The notes under the pieces were generated by a model that did not search any database, was not told where the DNA came from, and saw only the letters and a program-made list of their open reading frames with translations. A stretch of DNA of 60,030 nucleotides from Lachnospiraceae bacterium UBA7205. GTDB taxonomy: Bacteria; Bacillota; Clostridia; Lachnospirales; Lachnospiraceae. The stretch lies in the NCBI GenBank assembly GCA_002490665.1, contig DKUL01000032.1, positions 25,387 to 85,416 on the forward strand, read 5' to 3'. The position numbers were made by a program, and so were the translations under genes. Shown here piece after piece: positions 52,249-60,030 of this stretch (positions are counted from its first letter, which is position 1; every line of letters begins with the position of its first letter).

Positions 52249-54342
52249 ATGGGATTTCATGAAGAACAAGAGAAGGCTCTGAAAATTCAGGAGCTTGCAA
52301 AGAAAAGCGCAGTGTTAATCGGAAAGAAAACGGGGAGTATGGTGGATGGCATTGAAGCCGGAATTGAGGGGATGGAGACAGAGTCGCAGGCAATGCGGGA
52401 GGAATCCCAGCGGCTGGGCGACAGCATGTTCCGTACCCTTTTTATGGGAACCTTCAAAAACGGAAAAAGTACCACAATCAATGCGATTCTGGGGGAAGAG
52501 ATGCTTCCGGCAAAGGCGACGGCGGCGACAGCCGTCATCAGTCAGGTAAGCTATGGAAAGGACAGCAGCCATGTCAAAATCTTCCGCATGGGCAAAAATG
52601 AGCCGCAGATACTGTCCCTGGATGAATTTTTCCAGCAGTATCAGCTTACAGAGGAGGACGAGAAAATTATCGAGAATACCGGGGAGCTTGACCGTTTTTC
52701 AGACATAGAATACGTTGAGATGCAGAGCAGCCTTGCCCTGTTCCGGGACGGTGTGCAGTTCATTGACTCGCCGGGGCTGGAAGAGGCTTCGGCAAGGACA
52801 AAGACGACCGACAAGTTCCTGCCAAAGGCAAACGCGATTATTTTCCTGCTGGATGCGACAAAGCTTTTCTCGGAAAAGGAAAAACATTTTGTGAAAACGC
52901 ATTTTGAATATGCGCAGGAAGTGCCGAGGAATGTGTTTTTTCTGGTGAACCGTTTCAACCAGCTAAATACGGCGCAGGATCAGGAGCTGGTCAGAAAGTC
53001 TGCAACTGCCCATTTAAAACCGGTATTTACGGATGATAATGGATATTTTGATGCAGGGCTGATGGAAAAAAGGGTCTTTTATATCAATGCATATCAGGCA
53101 CTGCAGGATAGAAAGGCAGGCAGGATTCCGTACAACACAGGGATGGTGGAATTTCAGGAATCACTTGAGGAATTCCTGACTTCGGAAGACCGGATTACGG
53201 CACGCTACCAGCCCGTGATTTCCTGTATGGCGGCAAACTGCCTTGAGGTGCGCAGAAAAAACCAGCTTCAGGAGCAGGCGATGAGGGTTCCATTTGAGGA
53301 GCTGAACCGTAATTACGCGGCGGCTGAGCAGGAATTAAACGGTCTTGAGGCGGATTTGGATAGAATGCGCGGCGTGATTATGAAGACCAGCAATAATGTG
53401 AAAATGAAAATTGTGAACAGCCTGCGGCAGTTTGTCAGTACGGATATTCCTGCGGCATGGCCTGCGGCGCTGGCAGCCTGTGACAAGAAATTCGGGATGT
53501 TTGACATGATTAAGGTTGCAGTCACGAGAAATGAGAAGAAGCGTGCAGAAATTCTCCACCCGCTGGTGGAATTTGTCAACAATTTTATCGAGGATGAAAT
53601 GAGCCAGTGGGGAAAGACGGTGAACATCCTGATTCAGGAAGACTTGGACGACATGGAGGCGGAGCTGGACTCGCGCACGCAGGAATTCAGTGTGAAAATG
53701 GACAATATCCTGTCACAGTTTACAGGCGTGCGGGCAAGTGCAGGCTCCGGCGGCGGGGCAAACAAGCTCCAGCTTGCGCTCAGCCTGATACAGGGAGATT
53801 TCAGTGTCGCGGTTGACAATGCCGCAGGCGGCAATTTCAGCTGGGCAGATTTTATCAAAAAATACGTGGTGCAGGCGATTATCAACATTACCATTGCAAG
53901 CATGTTTACGGGCGGGGCGGCAATTGTCGTGGCGCTGCTTGTGGAGGCGATACAGATTCAGGCAAATTCAGGAAAACGCAGAGACCAGATTTTAGACAAT
54001 ATAGCAGATAATGTTTTTCCGGAGATTCGCAGGAAGGTGGAGGAGAAGATACCTGATATAGAGTGCACGATCAATGAACAGTTCAGCGGACAGGGCGACA
54101 GGCTGTGTGCAACCGCGCTGAGCATGCTCGATGACAAGAAGATAGAGATGCAGGAAATCCTCAGACAGCGGAATCAGTCAGAGAATGTGTGCAGACAGGA
54201 GACGATACGCAGGGAGGCAATATACAAAAATTTATTCCAGTGCGTGGCACAGGTATATCACCTTGTGTATGACAAGCCGCTCCCGGAGGAACGCCTTGAC
54301 AAGCTTGCGGCAATGGGCAGGAAAGCGGAGGCATCCGCATAG
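52249..54342 (+). CDS. Dynamin-family large GTPase
   Basis: A 697-aa bacterial dynamin-like protein. G1 is GTFKNGKST at residues 67-75, a TAAT stretch at 91-94 supplies the G2 threonine, G3 is DSPG at 173-176, and the G4 position reads VNRFN (234-237) in place of NKxD. A helical stalk follows (about 330-500), then a Gly/Ser linker and a hydrophobic paddle (IINITIASMFTGGAAIVVALLVEAI at about 545-570), and a final helical segment. Such proteins bend or fuse membranes, and some protect against phage. GGGAGGAAAGACCA precedes the ATG. It sits between the degenerate dynamin-like gene and a two-helix membrane gene in one operon. Confidence 0.88.
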   Translation: MGFHEEQEKALKIQELAKKSAVLIGKKTGSMVDGIEAGIEGMETESQAMREESQRLGDSMFRTLFMGTFKNGKSTTINAILGEEMLPAKATAATAVISQVSYGKDSSHVKIFRMGKNEPQILSLDEFFQQYQLTEEDEKIIENTGELDRFSDIEYVEMQSSLALFRDGVQFIDSPGLEEASARTKTTDKFLPKANAIIFLLDATKLFSEKEKHFVKTHFEYAQEVPRNVFFLVNRFNQLNTAQDQELVRKSATAHLKPVFTDDNGYFDAGLMEKRVFYINAYQALQDRKAGRIPYNTGMVEFQESLEEFLTSEDRITARYQPVISCMAANCLEVRRKNQLQEQAMRVPFEELNRNYAAAEQELNGLEADLDRMRGVIMKTSNNVKMKIVNSLRQFVSTDIPAAWPAALAACDKKFGMFDMIKVAVTRNEKKRAEILHPLVEFVNNFIEDEMSQWGKTVNILIQEDLDDMEAELDSRTQEFSVKMDNILSQFTGVRASAGSGGGANKLQLALSLIQGDFSVAVDNAAGGNFSWADFIKKYVVQAIINITIASMFTGGAAIVVALLVEAIQIQANSGKRRDQILDNIADNVFPEIRRKVEEKIPDIECTINEQFSGQGDRLCATALSMLDDKKIEMQEILRQRNQSENVCRQETIRREAIYKNLFQCVAQVYHLVYDKPLPEERLDKLAAMGRKAEASA

Positions 54343-54370
54343 CGTATCGTGAAAAAAAGAAAGCGGGGGA

Positions 54371-54925
54371 ATGGATATGGGATTGGCAGGCGACTTTGGG
54401 TTGCTGTGGGAACAGCAAAAAAAGCAGATGGAGTCAGCAATTCTACAGCAGGAGAAGAAACCGGAGGGTATATCGTGTATGGAATTACAGAAGGCGTACC
54501 ATGCAGTTGCGCGGAAATGGTCGGATTCGCCCACGGCAGAGTATGAGTTTGTGAAACGGGTTCGGCGGGAGGATTTGAAACTGGCTGATGCATTCCAGAA
54601 GAAGCTGACAGGATTTGCCTTCAGGGAAGCTTCCAGACCCAGAATGCCGTCTGTCATTCCATATATCGGAGCAGAGTGTGCCGTCTGTCTGGCAGGCGCT
54701 TTTTTCGGATTGATCCTTGCGAGCAGATCTTTCATCGGCAGATACCTGAGTGCAGGCATTGTCATGCCGCTGGCAGCGGTTTTCCTTGGACTGATGACAG
54801 CGGGCATAATTAATGACCTGTACCAGAACAAAAGACAGGAAATATGGCACAGGACAGGGGATGAATACCGCGTGCAGATTGAAAGGCTGGGAAAAGAGCT
54901 TGCGGGCATACTCAGGGGAAAGTGA
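54371..54925 (+). CDS. Small two-helix membrane protein of the dynamin-like operon
   Basis: A 184-aa protein with a charged cytosolic N-terminal half, two membrane helices (VIPYIGAECAVCLAGAFFGL about 95-117 and LSAGIVMPLAAVFLGLMTAG about 130-150) and a charged C-terminal tail. No family recognised. The N-terminal half resembles a short helical interaction region. It lies 28 bases after the dynamin gene, and the next gene starts one base after its stop, so it is an operon member and may be the membrane anchor of the complex. Confidence 0.7.
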   Translation: MDMGLAGDFGLLWEQQKKQMESAILQQEKKPEGISCMELQKAYHAVARKWSDSPTAEYEFVKRVRREDLKLADAFQKKLTGFAFREASRPRMPSVIPYIGAECAVCLAGAFFGLILASRSFIGRYLSAGIVMPLAAVFLGLMTAGIINDLYQNKRQEIWHRTGDEYRVQIERLGKELAGILRGK

Positions 54926-54926
54926 T

Positions 54927-56003
54927 ATGTGTCAGGACAGACCAATGAGAATCGCTGTCTGTGGCAAATTTAAATCCGGAAAGACATCACTGCTGAATCT
55001 GCTATTTGGTCTCGAGCTTCCAGTCCAGGCCGTAACGGCAACAAGGCTTGTCACCCGGATTATAAAAGGAAATGGTTCCTACATGGAGACGGAAGATGGA
55101 ACAAGAACCAAACTGGCAACTGATGAAAGAAACCAGCTGATTCTCGGTGAAAATAATCCTGGACAGAGTCCGTCAGCCGGGATTGTTGTCGGGTGTGATT
55201 CACCGCTTTTGGGAGAGGCGGGGGAAATGGAATTCTGGGATACGCCAGGGCTGGAAGACACGGCAGAGCTTACGGAGATAACAATGCACGCGCTGGAACG
55301 CTGCGACCTTGCCATCCTCGTATTTGACGCAAACAAGTTTGGGTCATGGTGCGAGAAAATGACACTGGAAAACCTACAGGATTTACTGGGCGGAAATGTT
55401 GTGTATGTCATCAACAGGATTGATTTGCTCAACAGTGAAGAAGATTTTATGCATGTAAAAAGAAGCGCCAATTATCTCTTGAAGGAATACGGAAATGAGG
55501 TGGTCGGGCATGGGCACATATTATATACGTCAGCGTCACCGGAGAAGTCCGACATCAGTATGCTGTATGCGTTTGTCAGCAAGCTGGCAGGGGATGGAAC
55601 GCTGCGTCAGGCGCTATGCGACATAGCATGGGAAAGGCGCATGGAAAATCTGCGGAAAAAGGGTGTTTTGCTGAAAAAACCGGCAGCCTGTCCGCTGTCA
55701 GGGCAGCAGGCAGGAACTGCAGTCGTGCTGGATGACAGGCAGATTTGCTTTGGGCGTGACCCGGTGCAGTGTCAGGTTTTGTATCAGGACGGCACGCCCG
55801 GAGTCAGCCGTGTTCACTGTACGCTGGTATGGCATGCGGGAAGGCGGGAATTCGTACTGGCAGATATGAATTCATCCTATGGCACATATCTGGATAATGG
55901 GATGCGGCTGATACCCGGAAAGCTTTATTTCTTAAAAATGGGAGAAGGCTTTTACCTCGGGGATGTGAACAATAAGGTTCTGACAGGGAGTATAAGGGCG
56001 TAG
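54927..56003 (+). CDS. GTPase fused to an FHA domain
   Basis: A 358-aa fusion. The N-terminal GTPase has G1 GKFKSGKTS (13-21), G3 DTPG (105-108) and G4 NRID (163-166), closest to dynamin/Era-type small GTPases. The C-terminal ~90 residues form an FHA phosphothreonine-binding domain: FGRDPVQC, VSRVHCTLVW (the Ser and His of the pocket) and DMNSSYGTYLDNGMRL (the Asn). The ATG at 54927 follows GGGGAAAG and the previous stop by one base; the longer frame to 54813 runs inside the preceding gene. An FHA domain implies regulation by a Ser/Thr kinase, and one is encoded 1.3 kb downstream. Confidence 0.88.
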   Translation: MCQDRPMRIAVCGKFKSGKTSLLNLLFGLELPVQAVTATRLVTRIIKGNGSYMETEDGTRTKLATDERNQLILGENNPGQSPSAGIVVGCDSPLLGEAGEMEFWDTPGLEDTAELTEITMHALERCDLAILVFDANKFGSWCEKMTLENLQDLLGGNVVYVINRIDLLNSEEDFMHVKRSANYLLKEYGNEVVGHGHILYTSASPEKSDISMLYAFVSKLAGDGTLRQALCDIAWERRMENLRKKGVLLKKPAACPLSGQQAGTAVVLDDRQICFGRDPVQCQVLYQDGTPGVSRVHCTLVWHAGRREFVLADMNSSYGTYLDNGMRLIPGKLYFLKMGEGFYLGDVNNKVLTGSIRA

Positions 56004-56033
56004 AATAAGTAAAAATCTTTGTACCTTGACAAA

Positions 56034-56050
56034 TTCATACTTATATCAGG
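56034..56050 (+). repeat. Left inverted repeat flanking the Rpn-type gene
   Basis: TTCATACTTATATCAGG, the exact reverse complement of 57224-57240. The match continues loosely outward into TTGACAAA. Confidence 0.7.
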
Positions 56051-56130
56051 GTTTCTACCAGTAATAGGCAGGGTAAGCCGTTCAAGCTAGTTGAGGATGG
56101 ATAATACAGAATGCATGTTCTTTAAAGCAC

Positions 56131-56159
56131 TTGACAAACATATGGTCGAAATGTATAAT
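56131..56159 (+). promoter_or_regulatory. Consensus sigma-A promoter of the Rpn-type gene
   Basis: TTGACA (56131-56136), 17-base spacer, TATAAT (56154-56159): both hexamers are perfect. It lies 35 bases before the ATG at 56195. Confidence 0.88.
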
Positions 56160-56194
56160 AAGGCATGTACAAACATATATTTGGAGGAAACCAT

Positions 56195-57199
56195 ATGAAT
56201 AAACTGAATGGGAGCATGGAGACGCTCAGCAGCATGCAGCTTACCGCCGACATGAATGGGCTTGACGCGGAGTGCAGGCAGCTGCTGCGTAGCAGGGAGA
56301 TACTGGCAGTGATACTGAGGGATACCGTATCCGAATACAGGGATTACAGCAGGGAGGAAGTAATCGGTTTTATTGAGCCGGATTCCATCGAGTCGGACAG
56401 GGAAGTGTCAACGGGGAGGACAAATTCACAGGTGCAGGGAGACAGCCAGGAGTTCGTGAGCCTGAATGAAAAGGTTTCAAGGTTCGATATCAGACTAAAG
56501 GCAAAAAATCCGAGGCTGTCAAGGGAAAACATCACAATTAAGCTGCACATAGACATAGAGCCGCAAAGGACATACCGCCCGGGATATCCGATTGAAAAGA
56601 GGGGGATGTACTATCTTGCGCGAGAGCTTTCCTCACAGCTGTCACTCGTCACCGAAATGACGGATTACAGACATCTGGAAAAATGTTACAGTATCTGGAT
56701 ATGTCTGGAAGACATACCCAGGGGAGAGCAGAACAGCATATCGTTTTATGAGATGACAAACACCAGGAATATCGGAAACTGCATTACGGAGAAAGAAAAC
56801 TACGATTTGTTGACTTTGATTATTATCAGACTGGGCAAAAGGGTGTATAATGGAGAAAAAGGTGACGAAGGCTATGACCTGATGCGTTTTTTGAACACGA
56901 TAATGTATCCGCACAGAGATGATTTCATGGATGTTGTGTCGGATTATATTGATTTTTCCCAAAATGAGGAATTAAGGCAGGAGGTGAAGAGAGTGTTGGG
57001 GATAGGACAAGTCTGGATGAACGCCGGAATTGAGACGGGGATTGAGACAGGAATCAAGGTATTTGTCTTAGACAACGAAGAGGAAGGAATACCAAGAGAA
57101 CGGGTGATTGAAAAACTACAAAGGAGATTTGAGCTTTCCAGGGACAGGGCAGAATACTATTATGATAAGTTTATCGAAGAGGAAAAGCTCATGGTTTAA
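56195..57199 (+). CDS. PD-(D/E)XK nuclease-family (Rpn-type) protein
   Basis: A 334-aa protein resembling the Rpn/YhgA-type recombination-promoting nuclease or transposase family common in Lachnospiraceae. The central KNPRLSRENITIKLHIDIEP, YPIEKRGMYYLARELSSQL and YSIWICLEDIP carry the fold's strands and acidic residues, although the classical PD...ExK is not crisp. GGAGG selects the ATG at 56195. It has its own consensus promoter and its own terminator, and is bracketed by 17-bp inverted repeats, so it looks like an inserted unit between the GTPase-FHA gene and the kinase gene. Confidence 0.7.
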   Translation: MNKLNGSMETLSSMQLTADMNGLDAECRQLLRSREILAVILRDTVSEYRDYSREEVIGFIEPDSIESDREVSTGRTNSQVQGDSQEFVSLNEKVSRFDIRLKAKNPRLSRENITIKLHIDIEPQRTYRPGYPIEKRGMYYLARELSSQLSLVTEMTDYRHLEKCYSIWICLEDIPRGEQNSISFYEMTNTRNIGNCITEKENYDLLTLIIIRLGKRVYNGEKGDEGYDLMRFLNTIMYPHRDDFMDVVSDYIDFSQNEELRQEVKRVLGIGQVWMNAGIETGIETGIKVFVLDNEEEGIPRERVIEKLQRRFELSRDRAEYYYDKFIEEEKLMV

Positions 57200-57223
57200 A
57201 ACTGAATATTCAAATATAAGAAA

Positions 57224-57240
57224 CCTGATATAAGTATGAA
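57224..57240 (-). repeat. Right inverted repeat flanking the Rpn-type gene
   Basis: CCTGATATAAGTATGAA, exact reverse complement of the left copy at 56034-56050. Outside it, ATGTCAA resembles the TTTGTCAA expected from the left copy with one base missing. Confidence 0.7.
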
Positions 57241-57273
57241 ATGTCAATGACACAGACTTATATCAGGTTTTTT
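57224..57273 (+). terminator. Hairpin terminator of the Rpn-type gene
   Basis: CCTGATATAAGT (57224-57235) pairs with ACTTATATCAGG (57256-57267) around a 20-base loop, followed by six T. Its left arm is also the right flanking repeat. Confidence 0.8.
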
Positions 57274-57307
57274 AATGCAAATATACCATTAAATGGGGGA
57301 AATTTAT

Positions 57308-58951
57308 ATGAGTGACAACACGCAAAACGCATGGGAAAAATATCCGGCGGCATTGCCAAAGGACACAATCCTTGCAGGAAAGTACATAATTAAAAATGTC
57401 TTAGGGCAGGGCGGTTTTGGAATTACATATCTCGCCGAGGATTACAAGAAAGGGATAAAGGTCGCAATCAAAGAATTTTTTCCTGAAACAATGGCAATGA
57501 GATGCACAGCTACACTTAGTATAAAAACTTATACGGATGAGCGTCTCAAAAATTTCCGTTTTGGAATGGACTGTTTTCTGGAAGAGGCAAAGGTTCTGGC
57601 ACATTTTCAAGGAAATCCGCATATTGTAGGCGTGCAGACTTACTTTGAGGAAAACGGCACAGCGTATTTTGTCATGGACTATATCGAAGGCATTGATTTT
57701 AAGACCTATATTAAGCAAAACGGTGGGAAATTGCCATGGGAGGAAGTGTGCAAAATCATGTTACCCATTATGGATGCACTTGAAACCGTACATAAAAATG
57801 GAATAATACACAGGGATGTGACCCCTGACAACATCTACATCTCAAAGGATGGCAGAGTCAGGCTTCTTGACTTTGGTGCGGCAAGATACAGCCTTGGTGA
57901 CAGGAGCAAAAGCCTTGATGTGGTGCTGAAGGCAGGCTATGCTCCTAAGGAACAATATACAAGACGCGGAAAGCAGGGACCATTTACCGATGTGTATTCA
58001 GCAGCGGCATGTTTCTACGCTGCATTAAGCGGATTTTTACCGCCGGAATCGCTTGACCGTATGGAGGAGGATAACCTTGTGCCTCTCAGCGCACGCGGCG
58101 TGCAGCTGCCTGATAAGGCAGAGGAGGCAATTCTAAAGGCACTTGAAGTCCGCGCCGAGGACAGATATCAGAGCATGGACGAATTTCGTCATGCAATGTT
58201 TGGACAAAATCCTATACCAGAGCCTGTAATGCCAGACGAGAGGTCAGACGAAATGGATGATTCATCAACTGAATTACAAAAAGGAACACCAAGAAAGAAA
58301 AGGGGAATCTTTATAGGAGGGGCGGCAGCCGTAATAATAATTGTTGTCATGGCAGTCATTGGAATGCCAAACAGGGGAAAAATCAAGGATGGATACAATA
58401 CTTACATCTATAATGATGGTGGTATTTATGACGGATATTTCAAGGACGGAAAAAGAAATGGACAGGGTAGATTTACATATACGAATGGTGATATTTACAT
58501 AGGACTATGGAATCAGGATGAAAGAGAAGGAACAGGTACCTATCACTTTGCAAATGGTGATATTTATGAGGGGGAATGGAGTCATAATATTAGGACAGGG
58601 ATGGGGGCGATTAACTATGTGAATGGCGATTCCTATAAAGGTGCATGGAGTGATGACAGGCGGAACGGACAGGGTACTATGAATTATGTAAATGGCGATT
58701 CATATGAGGGAGCGTGGAAAGATGATAAGAGAAATGGGCATGGAGTTATGATATATAATCCGCAAAGTATGCTTCAAATATATGAAGGAGACTGGCAGGA
58801 TGATGAACGAAAAGGGCAGGGAAAACTTGTATGGAAAAGCGGGGAGGTATATGAAGGCAGTTGGGAAAATGATGAGAGAAGCGGATATGGAAAAGGCAGT
58901 TTTACAAATGGCAATGTGTATGAAGTCCAGCTAAGAAATGTCAATAGGTAA
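57308..58951 (+). CDS. Membrane Ser/Thr protein kinase with MORN-repeat tail
   Basis: A 547-aa Hanks-type kinase. The Gly loop is LGQGGFGITY, the ATP-binding Lys55 is in VAIKEF, the catalytic loop HRDVTPDN (Asp170), the Mg loop DFG (188-190), and GYAPKEQY replaces the usual APE region. A membrane helix lies at about 333-353. The last ~180 residues are seven MORN-type repeats (DGKRNGQGRFTYTNGDIY, NDERSGYGKGSFTNG), which would be extracytoplasmic, in place of the PASTA domains of PrkC. GGGGGAAA selects the ATG at 57308. It probably phosphorylates a partner of the upstream FHA domain. Confidence 0.9.
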   Translation: MSDNTQNAWEKYPAALPKDTILAGKYIIKNVLGQGGFGITYLAEDYKKGIKVAIKEFFPETMAMRCTATLSIKTYTDERLKNFRFGMDCFLEEAKVLAHFQGNPHIVGVQTYFEENGTAYFVMDYIEGIDFKTYIKQNGGKLPWEEVCKIMLPIMDALETVHKNGIIHRDVTPDNIYISKDGRVRLLDFGAARYSLGDRSKSLDVVLKAGYAPKEQYTRRGKQGPFTDVYSAAACFYAALSGFLPPESLDRMEEDNLVPLSARGVQLPDKAEEAILKALEVRAEDRYQSMDEFRHAMFGQNPIPEPVMPDERSDEMDDSSTELQKGTPRKKRGIFIGGAAAVIIIVVMAVIGMPNRGKIKDGYNTYIYNDGGIYDGYFKDGKRNGQGRFTYTNGDIYIGLWNQDEREGTGTYHFANGDIYEGEWSHNIRTGMGAINYVNGDSYKGAWSDDRRNGQGTMNYVNGDSYEGAWKDDKRNGHGVMIYNPQSMLQIYEGDWQDDERKGQGKLVWKSGEVYEGSWENDERSGYGKGSFTNGNVYEVQLRNVNR

Positions 58952-59051
58952 ATTGAAAAATGATAAAAAAGTTTTTTTCAAGCAGTTGATGTAAAAAAGG
59001 GTAACTTTAATAAGCCACCCATGTGGATATTTTTAAAATTTTGAGAATCTG

Positions 59052-60030
59052 TCAGGCTGCATTCCGTGCCTTGTCAGGATGCGCTGCCAGATACCGTTTG
59101 CAGTGTTCCTGTGGAGTGACGGCCTCAAACGGTTTGTTATCCCGGAGCATGGCAAAAATGATATTGCAGATTTTATGCATTACAGCCCCGACAGCCACAT
59201 TTTTCCTCTTGCTTTTGCATTTGTCGGTATAGTAGCCGTGGATAACCGGGTTTACGGGCATTTTCGTACCCTTATCAACTTTAAGGTTATTGAGCGCCAC
59301 CATATGCAGGATGCGTCTGGCAAGGCTGGATCCCCTCTTGGACATATGTACTTTGTCGCCGTTGAATTTGCCTGACTGCTTTACGGCAGGGTCTAATCCA
59401 AAGTAGGCATAGAGTTTTTTGGGGGAAGAAAACAGTTCAAAGGAACCCATTTCTGCAATCAGCACAACTGCGCTCAGGAAAACCACACCCCGCAGGGACT
59501 GGACGAGGAAGATTTGGTCATAGACCGGTTTTCCCTGTAATTCGTCCACGGCTTTATGAAGCTCTTCAAGCATGGAATCAAGATGTTTCTGATACTCACG
59601 GTAAGTTTCTATGTACAGTTTGATCCGCAGTGCATTGCTCGGGAGTGCGCGTCCGAAAACGGCGGCATCTTCTGCGGCGGCATACAGGGCATCATATTTT
59701 GAAAGGGCATATTTTTCACCAAAACGCGCAGTTTCCCTGATGGTTTTGACCACATCGTCCTTTGGCGCGGCAAGCATGTCCGCAGCAAGGGGATAAGCCT
59801 CAAGCAGCTTAAGGGAAGTCAGCGCTGTGACTTTGCTGAATACCTGCAGGTATGCTGGAAAGGACACCTTAAGCTCCGCATTCAGTTTCAGGACAATTGC
59901 GGACTGCATGTCCTTGTAGTAATAGTAGTCGCGCACCAGATTCCGCAGGCCGATGATTTCATCATCCGGGACGATGGAAGTTTTAAGCGAGGCGTCAAGC
60001 CCAACCTTTGCAGCCTTTTTTGAATCAAAT
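59052..60030 (-). mobile_element. IS110-family transposase (3' part; 5' end outside window)
   Basis: The reverse frame is open from the window edge to 59052 (about 325 residues). The C-terminal Transposase_20 domain is clear: QSLRGVVFLSAVVLIAEMGS, SPKKLYAYFGLDPAV then SKRGSSLARRILHM. The catalytic Ser of IS110 enzymes lies in this region (KRGSS). A GTG near 59936 is internal; FDSKKAAKVGLDASLK and further residues continue upstream in frame. The N-terminal DEDD domain lies beyond the window. IS110 elements usually lack terminal inverted repeats, and no clear element end was seen in 58952-59051. Confidence 0.88.

Overview
The window looks like chromosomal DNA of a spore-forming gut Firmicute, most likely a Lachnospiraceae member (Roseburia/Eubacterium/Blautia-like). 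Grounds: moderate GC, strong AGGAGG-type ribosome binding sites, rex, nnr-alr-mazF, class B sortases with BspA-type leucine-rich-repeat surface proteins, a Re-citrate-synthase-like gene beside NADP-isocitrate dehydrogenase, and a high-cysteine spore-coat-like protein. The taxon is inferred from gene content only.

Layout. (1) 1-3262: accessory stretch with an antitoxin-like gene whose PIN-toxin partner is reduced to eight codons, a methyltransferase, a Uma2-type nuclease, a GNAT acetyltransferase and a zeta-toxin-like module. (2) 3362-6678: leuS followed by a short protein resembling only the LeuRS anticodon-binding domain. (3) 6751-33518: a large cell-surface island with two class B sortases that have long cytosolic N-termini, two TPxTGDP-anchored giant proteins, an unanchored 2018-aa Ig-like protein, two further BspA-type proteins, an SH3-like secreted protein, and an ABC ATPase/secreted-domain membrane protein/FtsX-type permease operon. 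A reverse-strand block (10547-11756) with a Cys-rich duplicated protein interrupts it. (4) 33726-38556: small protein, cytoplasmic-type subtilase, then citrate/homocitrate-synthase-like gene, GntR-FCD regulator and icd, with a palindromic operator over the promoter. (5) 38578-49537: housekeeping genes (5'-3' exonuclease, ABC-F, rex, nnr, alr, mazF, CorC/HlyC-like, yebC). (6) 49683-58951: a serine recombinase, a pair of 24-bp palindromes exactly 200 bp apart, and a gene set of two dynamin-like proteins (one with a degenerate GTPase domain), a two-TM protein, a GTPase-FHA fusion, a PD-(D/E)XK (Rpn-type) gene flanked by inverted repeats, and a Ser/Thr kinase with a MORN-repeat C-terminus. (7) 59052-60030: the 3' part of an IS110-family transposase.

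The most interesting proposal is in region 6. The two palindromes have central dinucleotides GT and AC, so by core polarity they face each other as inverted sites. The segment between them carries a promoter-like sequence that currently points away from the dynamin-like operon. Together with the adjacent serine recombinase this suggests an invertible, phase-variable switch controlling a membrane-remodelling or defence-like dynamin/FHA system. This is inference and needs read-level evidence of inversion.

No tRNA, rRNA, CRISPR array or known riboswitch class was recognised. No gene-free stretch exceeds 300 bases; the longest (42422-42707 and 50301-50595) are described as regulatory regions.
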